A DNA stretch of 7,045 nucleotides. Source: an uncultured Elusimicrobium sp. (GTDB lineage: Bacteria; Elusimicrobiota; Elusimicrobia; Elusimicrobiales; Elusimicrobiaceae). The position numbers and the translations under genes are program-made. The stretch spans positions 1-7,045 of the forward strand of contig CAMGSK010000077.1 of assembly GCA_946061795.1 (NCBI GenBank), given 5' to 3'. The notes below the pieces were generated by a model. The model did no database searches, was not told the origin of the DNA, and was given only the letters and a program-made list of their open reading frames with translations. Positions 1 through 6,956 of the stretch are shown here, piece after piece (within the stretch, counting starts at the first letter, position 1; each line of letters begins with the position of its first letter).

Positions 1-5
1 GAATT

Positions 6-878
6 ATGCGCATTAAAATAAAAAATCCGGATACCGCCGCCCACAAATTCACCTTGATTATCACGGCGATGCTGACATTGTTGGTACTGGCTGCAGCCGG
101 CGCGGCGGCCCATTTTGCCGGCGGACTGGCGACGGCGTGGAACGCGCTGGGCATAACCATACACGCCCTCTGTCAAGATGATTTGACATGCAATTTGGGC
201 CTTTCGTTTATATTTAAATTTTTCCCGTTTCTAATTCTCGGGATTTTCGGGATTGCCCTATGGGAAAAACGGACAAAATTTTCCTCCCGCCGCTACGGCC
301 CCTATTTCACGCATATCACTTTTGGAGCAGACGGGGTTTTGCTGGAAAATTCCGACAAAACAAAAAATTTGTTTTTTCCGTATGAAAAAACGTCGCTTGA
401 CATGAACGTCTCCGTACACCGAGTCACAGTATATGACTCCCGTGTGACGGCCGTCTCAAAGGTGTCATTTGCGTTTACGCAAGCAGGCGCACAATCCGTT
501 TCCGTAAAACTTCTGCCGCCAAACCGGGTTATGGCGTTTCTGTGCCGCATATTGGACAAACGAAGCCGTTTTGCCCAGTTTTCTTATCAAGTGGTCCCGC
601 TTTCGCCCTCCTATGATATGGATGCCCAAATATTAAGCCAAAAGCTGGAAAAGTACTGTCAAACGGGCTTTCTTGCTTCTTTTGGCTCCAATATGGACCG
701 CCTTATCTTTGTGGCGGTGGGAATACTGTTTCTGCTGGGCGTAAGCTATGCGGCAGCTGTTTTTGGCCTACAGGGCCCCTTTAGTTTTGTTCTTTATATC
801 GTCTTTTTCATCGGCCTCCTGCTCGTCATTCTTCCGATTAAAGACGCATATTTGGAACTCAAATCCCGCAAAAAATAA
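6..878 (+). CDS. Uncharacterised four-helix membrane protein with a central soluble domain
   Basis: I do not recognise this 290-residue protein. Hydrophobic stretches at about 15-39, 64-85, 231-254 and 258-279 look like four transmembrane helices in two pairs. Between the pairs lies a soluble domain of about 140 residues (87-228), rich in alternating beta-type segments, for example around GADGVLLEN at 107-115. Two helices, a beta-rich domain and two more helices are loosely reminiscent of bacterial PH-domain membrane proteins of the YcxB/bPH type, but that is inference from pattern only. Cys56 and Cys62, in the short loop between helices 1 and 2, could form a disulfide if that loop is outside the cytoplasm. 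The C-terminus is basic (KSRKK). Only five bases precede the ATG, so the ribosome binding site cannot be seen and an earlier start outside the window is possible. The gene ends just before a strong terminator and is convergent with aas, so it belongs to a separate transcription unit. Confidence 0.75.
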   Translation: MRIKIKNPDTAAHKFTLIITAMLTLLVLAAAGAAAHFAGGLATAWNALGITIHALCQDDLTCNLGLSFIFKFFPFLILGIFGIALWEKRTKFSSRRYGPYFTHITFGADGVLLENSDKTKNLFFPYEKTSLDMNVSVHRVTVYDSRVTAVSKVSFAFTQAGAQSVSVKLLPPNRVMAFLCRILDKRSRFAQFSYQVVPLSPSYDMDAQILSQKLEKYCQTGFLASFGSNMDRLIFVAVGILFLLGVSYAAAVFGLQGPFSFVLYIVFFIGLLLVILPIKDAYLELKSRKK

Positions 879-903
879 AAAGAGTTTCTCTTTTGCAAAA
901 CGC

Positions 904-935
904 AAAAAAGCCGCTTCCTCAGAAGCGGCTTTTTA
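904..935. terminator. Bidirectional rho-independent terminator between convergent genes
   Basis: A perfect 8-bp stem, GCCGCTTC (910-917) with GAAGCGGC (922-929), has a CTCA loop. It is flanked by six A on the left and five T on the right, so both transcripts get a GC-rich hairpin followed by a U tract. It lies 26 nt after the stop of the plus-strand membrane protein gene and 14 nt beyond the aas stop, which suits shared termination of both. Confidence 0.92.
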
Positions 936-948
936 TACGGAATAAGAC

Positions 949-3900
949 TCAACTTCGGGCCATTTCGTTTAAGCGCACATAATCGGTTTTTCCCGTTCCC
1001 GTCAACGGAATTTCTTCCAGAAGGTTTATCTTTTTGGGAACGGCCAGTTCGCTCAGGCCTTGTTCTTTAAACGCGTTCAGCACCGCCGCGCGGTCGGCGT
1101 CTTTGGCCGTGGTGAACAGGACCAGCTGCTCGCCTTTTTTCTCATCCGGCACCGCCACCACCGCATGCATTTGCCCGGGCCAAATTCCGTTCAGCGCGCT
1201 CTCTACGGCGGAAAGGGATATCATCTCCCCCGCTACCTTGGCAAAGCGTTTTGCGCGGCCCTGTATGCGCATAAAGCCGTTCTCGTCCAGCGCCACGATG
1301 TCTCCCGTGTCATACCAGCCGTCCGGCGGAGCCTGCAGCACGCCGGGCTTGTCCTCTTTGAGGTAGCCGAGCATAACGTTGGCGCCGCGCACAAACAACC
1401 GGCCGCCCTCGGGCACACCGGGTACCGGCTCCAAACGCGTCTCTATGCCCGGCAGTACGCGCCCCACCGTGCCTCGTTTAAAGTACATAGGCGTATTAAT
1501 CGCCAGTGCGGGGGCCGTTTCCGTCGCGCCGTATCCTTCCAGCACGCGCACGCCGAACGTATCGGCCATGACGCGGGCCGTTTCTTCTTTGAGCTTCTCC
1601 GCCCCGGCTACAGCCAAGCGTACGGAGTAAAAATCATACGGGTGCGCCATTTTGGCGTATCCGCTCAAAAACGTATCCGTACCGAAAATCACGGTGGCGT
1701 TGGTGTCGTAAATTAATTCCGGCACAATGCGGTAATGCAGCGGAGACGGATAGAAAAACGTTTTGGCACCGCACAACAGCGGCAGAATCATGCCGCCAGT
1801 CAAACCGAAGGAATGGAAAATGGGCATGGCGTTAAACACCACGTCCAGCGGACCGAAATCCAGCACGGTAGCCAGCTGGAGGCGGTTGGCCTGAATATTT
1901 TTATGGCTGAGCGCCACCCCTTTGGGCGTTCCTTCGCTGCCGGAGGTGAAAAGAACCACTGCCGGGTCATCGGCGCAGGCTCCGCCGCGCACCTGTTTGT
2001 AATACCAGCGAGGGAAAAAAGACGCCGCCCACGCCAACAGTTTGCGCGCCGCAGAGATTTGCTCTTTGACGTCTTCCAAATATATAAAACGCAATCCGGC
2101 TTTTTCCATGGCCGCCGCCGTTTCCGTCAAACCGCCCTGCGCAATAAAAGTGCGGGAAGACAGCACGGTTTTAATCTGCGCGGCTTTGCAGCAGGAGAGC
2201 ATATTTTTCAGCCCGGTGGAAAAGTTTAACATACACGGGGTCACGTTAAACGCCCTCAGTCCGAAAAACGCCGCCGCGGAAGGCACGGCGTTGGGCAGCA
2301 TAAAGCCCGCGTATTCGCCCTGCTTAAAATATTTTTTAAGCGTTCCGCCCAGCGCAAAACACGCCGTAATAAACGCCCCGAACGAGAGCGGGCGGCGGCT
2401 GATATCTTCCACCAAGACTTTTTTACGTCCGATTAAATCCATGGCGTCAAGCAAAGAGTCAAACAACGTATTGTCTAGCGAAGCCGCGGCGTATTTCATT
2501 TGGCACATAATGTCATACATGCGCCGCGCGGCGGCCTGACGGCGGGCGCGCCCCTGCATATCCTCGGGCAAGTCCAGCCGGACGGCGGGCAGTACGGTCA
2601 GCGTCACTTTGCTGTGCGGGCGGGTTTTAAAACGGCGGCTGAAACGCCCGAAAACGGAATACTGGCTGCCCTCTATGCATACGGGCACGATTTGCGCGCC
2701 GGATTTGTCGGCAATGACGGACGGGCCCGGGTAAATTTTCATCAACCCCCCCGTCGTGGTAATGCGTCCTTCGGGGAAAATTACCACTCGGCGGCCTTTT
2801 TTCACTTCGGCGATAATAGACTTCACCGCCATGGGGCTGGTGGGGTCAATGGGAAAGTATTTAACCAAATGCAGCACCAGCTTCACCCACCATTTGCGCG
2901 CCACGTACGTGTCAATGGCGTAATAAAGCCCTTCCGGCATATACGTCCACAAGAGCGCCGCATCCAAAAAGGAGGTGTGGTTGGCGATAATGACAGCGTT
3001 GCCTTCCACCTTTTTGTAGTTCTCCAATCCGGTCACTTTTACGCCGTAAAAGAAATTTAAAAACCGCTTGCACAGCATCCGCACCATATGTTCCGGCAGA
3101 AGACCGCAAATATATACGGCCGCCAGCGCGTTGGCCAGCGCAATCACGCCAAATACGGCAGGGATGGAAAATTGCAAGGCCAACATCAGCGCGCACGCGC
3201 CGCTTCCGGCCGCCATAAACAAGGCGTTGATGATATTATTGCTGGCAATAACGCGCGAACGGGTGGCCTCCGACGCCAAGGCCTGAAGCATGGCGTTAAG
3301 CGGCACAATGTAAAGGCCCCCGCAGACGGCAAACCCCATCAAATCCAGCGTAATGCGCCAGCCCTGCCACTGGGACAAAAAGACTTTCCAGTCCGCCGCG
3401 GCCGCTCCCGGCACGTATCCGGCGCAGGCAAACGCTAAATCGGCCAAGAACACCGTCATCAAAATCGCGCTGAGCGGCACATAACGGCTGGTAATTTCAC
3501 CTTTTACCAAAAACTGGCATAACAGAGACCCCAGGCCGATGCCGCAGGAAAATAAAGTAAGCAAAAAGGTAAACAGCGAAGGAGAGCCTTTCAGCACGTC
3601 CGCGGCCAAAGGCGGCATTTGAGACAGCAGGGCAGCACCCAGCATCCAAAACCAGGAAATACCCAAAATACACAGAAAAATGTCATGGCTTTGTCTGGCA
3701 AAAACCAGGTTCTTCCACGTACTGCGTATAAAATTGACGTCCACTTTCAGTTCGGGATTGGCCGGCTTCTGTTTGGGAATGAACAAACTGCAGCAAAACC
3801 CCGCCGCGGCCACCGCCAACACCACGCCGGGCAAAAAATATTTGTCCAGTGTAATCACGATTCCGCCGAAAATGGTGCCCTGCAAAATAGCACCGTACGT

Positions 3901-4353
3901 GCCGGCTTCAATAATGCCGTTGCCGGCGATGAGCTGTTTGTCCGTCAAAATATCGGGCAAAATGCTGTATTTGACCGGCCCGAAAAAGGCCGACTGCGCG
4001 CCCATTAAAAACAAGACGCCCAGCAGCAGCCATACGTTCTTGGTCAAAAATCCCGCCCCGGCCAACAGTACGATAACGACTTCCAATGCTTTGGCGGCTT
4101 TAATCAACAAGTCTTTACGGTACTTGTCAGCCAATTCCCCCGCCTGCGCGGAGAAAAGGAAAAACGGCAGCATAAAAAGAGCCACCGCCGCAGACACAAC
4201 GACGGATTTGGTCTGAGGGGCCAGCGAAACGGCCTGATACGTAATAAAAGAGGCCATGGCGGTGCGGAAAAAATTATCATTAAACGCCCCCAAATATTGC
4301 GTTAAAAACAAAGCCAGAAACGACCGTTTAAACAAAGTTTTTAATAAAGACAT
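949..4353 (-). CDS. aas: LplT-PlsC-Aas fusion: lysophospholipid transporter / acyltransferase / acyl-ACP synthetase
   Basis: This 1134-residue protein has three parts. Residues 1-415 are an MFS transporter with about 12 membrane segments, similar to LplT, which flips lysophospholipids inward across the inner membrane; a motif-A-like GELADKYRKD is at 72-81. Residues 420-620 are a PlsC-type acyltransferase with the NHTSFLD box (His459, Asp464), FPEGR at 526-530 and a VPVCIEG block near 556-562. Residues 625-1134 are an AMP-forming synthetase with the phosphate loop TSGSEGTPKG (803-812), GYGATET (940-946), WYDTGD (1013-1018) and the catalytic-type lysine in GTGK (Lys1122). In E. coli LplT and Aas are separate, and fusions of about 1140 residues are known in other bacteria. 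The expected role is import of lysophosphatidylethanolamine-type lipids and re-acylation with an acyl-ACP made by the same chain. All three active sites look intact. The ATG has a strong GGGAGG site 7 nt upstream, which supports the start. The preceding small broken ORF overlaps it by one base. Confidence 0.93.
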   Translation of the reverse strand: MSLLKTLFKRSFLALFLTQYLGAFNDNFFRTAMASFITYQAVSLAPQTKSVVVSAAVALFMLPFFLFSAQAGELADKYRKDLLIKAAKALEVVIVLLAGAGFLTKNVWLLLGVLFLMGAQSAFFGPVKYSILPDILTDKQLIAGNGIIEAGTYGAILQGTIFGGIVITLDKYFLPGVVLAVAAAGFCCSLFIPKQKPANPELKVDVNFIRSTWKNLVFARQSHDIFLCILGISWFWMLGAALLSQMPPLAADVLKGSPSLFTFLLTLFSCGIGLGSLLCQFLVKGEITSRYVPLSAILMTVFLADLAFACAGYVPGAAAADWKVFLSQWQGWRITLDLMGFAVCGGLYIVPLNAMLQALASEATRSRVIASNNIINALFMAAGSGACALMLALQFSIPAVFGVIALANALAAVYICGLLPEHMVRMLCKRFLNFFYGVKVTGLENYKKVEGNAVIIANHTSFLDAALLWTYMPEGLYYAIDTYVARKWWVKLVLHLVKYFPIDPTSPMAVKSIIAEVKKGRRVVIFPEGRITTTGGLMKIYPGPSVIADKSGAQIVPVCIEGSQYSVFGRFSRRFKTRPHSKVTLTVLPAVRLDLPEDMQGRARRQAAARRMYDIMCQMKYAAASLDNTLFDSLLDAMDLIGRKKVLVEDISRRPLSFGAFITACFALGGTLKKYFKQGEYAGFMLPNAVPSAAAFFGLRAFNVTPCMLNFSTGLKNMLSCCKAAQIKTVLSSRTFIAQGGLTETAAAMEKAGLRFIYLEDVKEQISAARKLLAWAASFFPRWYYKQVRGGACADDPAVVLFTSGSEGTPKGVALSHKNIQANRLQLATVLDFGPLDVVFNAMPIFHSFGLTGGMILPLLCGAKTFFYPSPLHYRIVPELIYDTNATVIFGTDTFLSGYAKMAHPYDFYSVRLAVAGAEKLKEETARVMADTFGVRVLEGYGATETAPALAINTPMYFKRGTVGRVLPGIETRLEPVPGVPEGGRLFVRGANVMLGYLKEDKPGVLQAPPDGWYDTGDIVALDENGFMRIQGRAKRFAKVAGEMISLSAVESALNGIWPGQMHAVVAVPDEKKGEQLVLFTTAKDADRAAVLNAFKEQGLSELAVPKKINLLEEIPLTGTGKTDYVRLNEMARS

Positions 4354-4360
4354 TATTTTT

Positions 4361-4366
4361 CCTCCC
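4361..4366 (-). promoter_or_regulatory. Strong Shine-Dalgarno site of aas
   Basis: The minus strand reads GGGAGG, then seven A/T bases, then ATG at 4353. This is the best ribosome binding site in the window and fixes the aas start. It lies inside the last codons of the small upstream reading frame, whose TAA shares its final A with the aas ATG (TAATG). Ribosomes finishing that frame would therefore stop exactly where aas begins. Confidence 0.85.
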
Positions 4367-4420
4367 GTAATTTTTCAAACCATTCGCCCAACACTTCCGC
4401 CAACAGCGTCTGCTTGAAAG

Positions 4421-4448
4421 CGGACAGTTTGTCCGTCAAAGAACGGAC
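4421..4448 (-). other. Two mutually exclusive short hairpins upstream of aas
   Basis: CGGACA (4421-4426) pairs with TGTCCG (4430-4435) around a 3-nt loop, while GTCCGT (4431-4436) pairs with ACGGAC (4443-4448) around a 6-nt loop. The two stems share 4431-4435, so only one can form at a time in the aas leader. Neither is followed by a clear U tract. The stretch also lies in the apparent small ORF, so chance is a real possibility. Confidence 0.3.
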
Positions 4449-4517
4449 CAATTCGTCATAACCGGGCCGGCATATGAAATCTTTTGCCGTCCCATCTCCG
4501 CCTCACGCCAAACATCC

Positions 4518-4542
4518 AAAAATCCGCTTATGAAAAGCGGAT
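4518..4542 (-). terminator. Rho-independent terminator of the crcB operon
   Basis: On the minus strand ATCCGCTT (4542-4535) pairs perfectly with AAGCGGAT (4529-4522) around a 5-nt loop, followed directly by TTTT (4521-4518). It begins 6 nt after the crcB stop. This marks the end of the four-gene run, so aas needs its own promoter or read-through. I see no good -35/-10 pair between here and the aas start. Confidence 0.85.
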
Positions 4543-4548
4543 AAAAAA

Positions 4549-4929
4549 TTATTTAAACAGCCCCTCATGCAAAACATATCCGGCCCACGCCGCCGCCAGT
4601 CCGAACGCCACACTGCCCAAACAGTAGCCAAACGCCGCCAGAGGCCGCCCGGTTTGCAGTAAACGCAGCGTATCGGAAGAGAAACTGGAAAAAGTGGTAA
4701 ATCCCCCCAAAAGCCCCGTGATGACAAACACGCGCCGGGGATGTCCTTCCGCCCAAAACGGGGCGAGAAACCCGATGGCAAAGCTGCCCAAAATATTGAC
4801 GATAAACGTTCCCCAGAGAAACCCCAGCGCGCCCAAACGCGCCGAAGCCAACGTCCCCGCGCCATAACGCAAAGCCGCCCCCAAAAAGCCGCCGCACCCG
4901 GCCCACAACAAAGCAAAGAGATGTTTCAT
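4549..4929 (-). CDS. crcB: CrcB/Fluc fluoride channel
   Basis: The 126-residue length is typical of CrcB/Fluc, a small four-helix inner-membrane protein that works as a dual-topology dimer and lets fluoride leave the cell. Family features are clear: GGFLGAALRY at 13-22 with Arg21, GTFIVNILGSFAIGF at 40-54 with Asn45, and the pore signature GGFTTFSSF at 75-83. Phe80 and Phe83 in that signature correspond to the phenylalanine box that lines the fluoride path. No key residue seems to be missing. Only one copy is present here, which suits a homodimer. The ATG overlaps the stop of the upstream TPR gene in ATGA and there is no good ribosome binding site of its own, so translation is probably coupled. 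No fluoride riboswitch is visible in front of this operon. A terminator follows directly. Confidence 0.96.
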   Translation of the reverse strand: MKHLFALLWAGCGGFLGAALRYGAGTLASARLGALGFLWGTFIVNILGSFAIGFLAPFWAEGHPRRVFVITGLLGGFTTFSSFSSDTLRLLQTGRPLAAFGYCLGSVAFGLAAAWAGYVLHEGLFK

Positions 4930-6095
4930 TGGTACATGGAGGAGCGGAACTCGGAGGTATGGTTAATGCCTTTAAACATCCAGCCTTTCCGGTCCTCATC
5001 ATAGAGAGATTCGAAATCTTTAAAACTGCGCTTTAAGGCTTTTTCCAGATTCATATACACGCCGCGCCGGTCCTTTTTCTGCAGCCAGGCCAGCCCGGCC
5101 AAATTCACGTATGGCGTGGGGAGAGCGTCGTCCAATTTGACAGCGGTTTCAAAATCTTCGCGGGCGGCGGCGTATTTTTTTTGTTTCAAATACACGTATC
5201 CCCGGTTGTTATATCCGATAGACCATTTGGGAGCCAATTCTATGGTTTTGTCATAATCGGCCAATGCTTTGTCCCATTCTTTCATTTCTTCATAAGCTAA
5301 ACCGCGGCGGTTGTAAAACATCGCTTCCGGGGCCAAAACCAGCAGACGGGTATAGTCCTCCGCGGCGGAAGGCAGGTCCCCCATTTCTTTGAACGCCGCC
5401 GCGCGGTAGCGCAATGCGGGCATAAAATCCCCGTCCCGGTTCAACGCTTTGCTGTAATAAGACACCGCTTCGTCCAAAAGCCCCTGGTTGTGGCGTATGC
5501 GTCCACGCCAGAAGTATCCTTCCGGCTCGTCAGGAAGAGCTTTTAAAGCGGTGTTTAATTCTTTTTCCGCGGAGGAATATTTATATGTTTTTATATACGC
5601 TTCCGCCAAGGCCAAAGAAATGGCCGGCGTTTTGCGGCGGAAAGAAAGATATTTTTTATAATCTCCCACGGCGGAAGTATATTTCTCCTGGGCCATATAG
5701 ACCTGTGCGCGGCTGAGGTAAAAACCGGGATAGTCTTTCTTCAAAGACAGCGCTTTGGTTAAATCCGCCGCCGCCAAAGAGTATTTGCGCGCGTCCATAT
5801 AGGCCAAAGCCCTGGCATAATAGCGGAAGGGGTTCTTCGGCGTTAGTTCTATGGCTTTTGTATAGTCCGCAATAGCTTGTTTGCTTTTGCCCTGCGCGCG
5901 GTAAACGTCGGCGCGGGAGTGCCAAGCCAGCGCATACTGGGGAGATTTGGTCACGGCTTGCGTCAGCAGACGCTCACGGGCGGTTAAATCCGTTTCGTTT
6001 TTGGCGCGGTTGACCAAAGAGGAAGCGCTCTGCCCCGCCAGAAACAAAGGAGAGAGCAGCAGACAAATCGTTAATCCGTACGTTTTCAGGCTCAT
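4926..6095 (-). CDS. Exported TPR-repeat protein
   Basis: This 389-residue protein has an N-terminal signal sequence (MSLKTYGLTICLLLSPLFLAG), probably cut near residue 21-25. There is no lipobox cysteine, so it is probably periplasmic or released rather than a lipoprotein. From about residue 24 to 345 it is built of roughly nine tandem 34-residue TPR units. They show the usual pattern, for example YALAWHSRADVYRAQGKSKQ at 54-73, and several end in AIELTPKN-like linkers. The C-terminal 40 residues (FKDFESLYDEDRKGW region) resemble the capping segment that often closes TPR proteins. TPR arrays mediate protein contacts, and no enzymatic domain is present. The frame is open 21 codons further upstream, but I chose ATG 6095 because the signal peptide starts there and it lies 2 nt after the stop of the upstream gene. 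The ribosome binding site is weak. The partner and role are unknown; it is translationally tied to crcB downstream. Confidence 0.85.
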   Translation of the reverse strand: MSLKTYGLTICLLLSPLFLAGQSASSLVNRAKNETDLTARERLLTQAVTKSPQYALAWHSRADVYRAQGKSKQAIADYTKAIELTPKNPFRYYARALAYMDARKYSLAAADLTKALSLKKDYPGFYLSRAQVYMAQEKYTSAVGDYKKYLSFRRKTPAISLALAEAYIKTYKYSSAEKELNTALKALPDEPEGYFWRGRIRHNQGLLDEAVSYYSKALNRDGDFMPALRYRAAAFKEMGDLPSAAEDYTRLLVLAPEAMFYNRRGLAYEEMKEWDKALADYDKTIELAPKWSIGYNNRGYVYLKQKKYAAAREDFETAVKLDDALPTPYVNLAGLAWLQKKDRRGVYMNLEKALKRSFKDFESLYDEDRKGWMFKGINHTSEFRSSMYQ

Positions 6096-6097
6096 AT

Positions 6098-6814
6098 TCA
6101 CCACACCAACCATAAGTTTGCCGCCAACGCCAAAGCGCCCAGCGCGTACAAAGCCCATAAAAGCAGGGCGGAAAGCCAGCGGAAATTAAGAAACAACGCT
6201 CCGACCAGCGTGGCTCTGCCGGCAAAAACGGCCGAAAAATTAACCGCCGAGCCGGACAAACGCGCCAGCCGCGCCAAAAAGACGGAGCGGGCCACAAACG
6301 CCAACAAAGACAAAAATACGCCCGCCAACGCCGCAGGAGCCCCGCCAAAACGCAGGGCCTTCAACGGAGCAAAAGCTTCGCGCAGGCTGTTTTCCAATAT
6401 GACCTTAGCTTGGGTTTTGGCCAAGCCTTCATCCATATTTTCTATCTGCGCGCGAACTTTGTCTTTTAAAGAAGCAAACAGCTCATAGAGCAAATCTTCC
6501 ACCCGGCACGCCGCCGAATGCATGGCAAACACGGCAGAAGTGACCGCCGCGTACGTCAACGCCAACAAGCCGTATCCGCCCACCGCCGGAAGACTGACCA
6601 GCCAGGCAAGCGGCGCGGGAAGCCCCCGGAAGCATACTTTGTATAAAGTATAAGAGGCGAACAAAAACAGCCCGAAGGCCGCCAATAAATGCGGCAAAAA
6701 CACCGTGCGCAATACGGCCAACAAGCCGCCGAATGACAGCAAAAAAGCCGCCTTCACCCGTTCGGAGGAAGAAACGGACGGTTCCGCCGTTTGCGGCGAA
6801 AGCTTAATGTTCAT
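6098..6814 (-). CDS. Uncharacterised integral membrane protein with a charged amphipathic central helix
   Basis: I do not recognise this 238-residue protein. A polar N-terminus (1-20, rich in Ser/Glu) is followed by hydrophobic segments at about 22-60 (one long or two short), 68-97, 157-181 and 192-236 (one or two), so about four to six membrane helices. Between them, residues 102-150 form a charged, probably helical cytoplasmic stretch (VEDLLYELFASLKDKVRAQI and onward) that could be a coiled-coil or interaction surface. The protein ends in LWLVW within the last helix, with no tail. The ATG start lies inside the end of the upstream Cys-rich gene (11-nt overlap, different frame). It has no clear ribosome binding site, so coupling is likely. 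No further in-frame Met occurs until residue 98. The stop is 2 nt before the TPR gene start. Membership of one operon with the exported TPR protein suggests they may act together at the inner membrane, but that is inference. Confidence 0.75.
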   Translation of the reverse strand: MNIKLSPQTAEPSVSSSERVKAAFLLSFGGLLAVLRTVFLPHLLAAFGLFLFASYTLYKVCFRGLPAPLAWLVSLPAVGGYGLLALTYAAVTSAVFAMHSAACRVEDLLYELFASLKDKVRAQIENMDEGLAKTQAKVILENSLREAFAPLKALRFGGAPAALAGVFLSLLAFVARSVFLARLARLSGSAVNFSAVFAGRATLVGALFLNFRWLSALLLWALYALGALALAANLWLVW

Positions 6815-6956
6815 GGCAACAGCCGCAGCAGCCGCCGCACGGACCGGTATGGCCTTTTTTCGTGCGGGAAGGCACCCGGGAAGATACTTTGACCACTTTC
6901 CCGGATTGCGGATCGTACTGATAAGTGCCGGTATTGTTTTCTTTCATCATTTTCAT
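6804..6956 (-). CDS. Small protein with a Cys/His-rich C-terminal tail
   Basis: I do not recognise this 50-residue protein. It starts MKMMKENNTG, has a middle part with the phrase TYQYDPQSGKVVKVSSRVPS, a basic patch (RTKKG), and then the tail GPCGGCCGCCHEH. Within the last 11 residues there are five cysteines (40, 43, 44, 46, 47) and two histidines (48, 50), with a further His36, a strong candidate for metal binding. It has no signal peptide or membrane helix, so it is probably cytoplasmic. Three ATGs compete (6956, 6950, 6947), giving 50, 48 or 47 residues, and a TTG at 6986 is also in frame. I chose 6956 because a GGAAG sequence (6972-6968) lies 11 nt upstream. A perfect extended -10 overlaps this start, so translation from 6947 on a leaderless transcript is also possible. 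The stop overlaps the next gene by 11 nt. The Gly/Cys repeat could be low-complexity, but the frame is open and fits the operon. Confidence 0.65.
   Translation of the reverse strand: MKMMKENNTGTYQYDPQSGKVVKVSSRVPSRTKKGHTGPCGGCCGCCHEH

Larger units (their letters stand above)
4353..4515 (-). pseudogene. Frameshifted small ORF, possibly a ribbon-helix-helix type protein
   Basis: Two overlapping frames together read like one protein of about 54 residues. From an ATG at 4515 the first frame gives MFGVRRRWDGKRFHMPARL and stops at TGA 4458-4456. The frame one base further on is open from 4502 and reads on as YDELVRSLTDKLSAFKQTL, then AEVLGEWFEKLREEK, ending in TAA that overlaps the aas start. The second frame has no ATG of its own. 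Joined, the pattern is a basic short strand (KRFHM), a helix starting at a conserved-looking LYDEL, a turn, and a second amphipathic helix. This resembles ribbon-helix-helix DNA-binding proteins. The family call is inference and weak. The break near 4456-4466 could be a true mutation, an assembly error or, less likely, recoding. The ATG has no convincing ribosome binding site and lies 3 nt downstream of the crcB terminator. Confidence 0.42.

Noticed and set aside
302..559. Open frame of 85 codons on the minus strand inside the first membrane protein gene
   Set aside because: It is antisense to a gene with coherent membrane helices, shows no domain-like pattern and has no ribosome binding site; a shadow of the plus-strand gene.
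1034..4216. Many long plus-strand open frames opposite aas, some 110-218 codons
   Set aside because: They are antisense to an unmistakable three-domain protein, and their compositions are the skewed mirror of high-G+C codons. No recognisable motifs.
4354..4548. Fluoride riboswitch or separate aas promoter in the gap after crcB
   Set aside because: I found no crcB-motif riboswitch elements and no convincing -35/-10 pair; the gap is explained by the terminator and the broken small ORF.
4503..4916. Alternative minus-strand frame of 137 codons over crcB
   Set aside because: The crcB frame carries all family motifs; the alternative is Trp/Arg-rich noise.
6096..6158. Longer N-terminus for the TPR protein starting at 6158
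   Set aside because: The extra 21 residues would precede a proper signal peptide and overlap the end of the upstream gene, whereas ATG 6095 places the signal sequence at the N-terminus.
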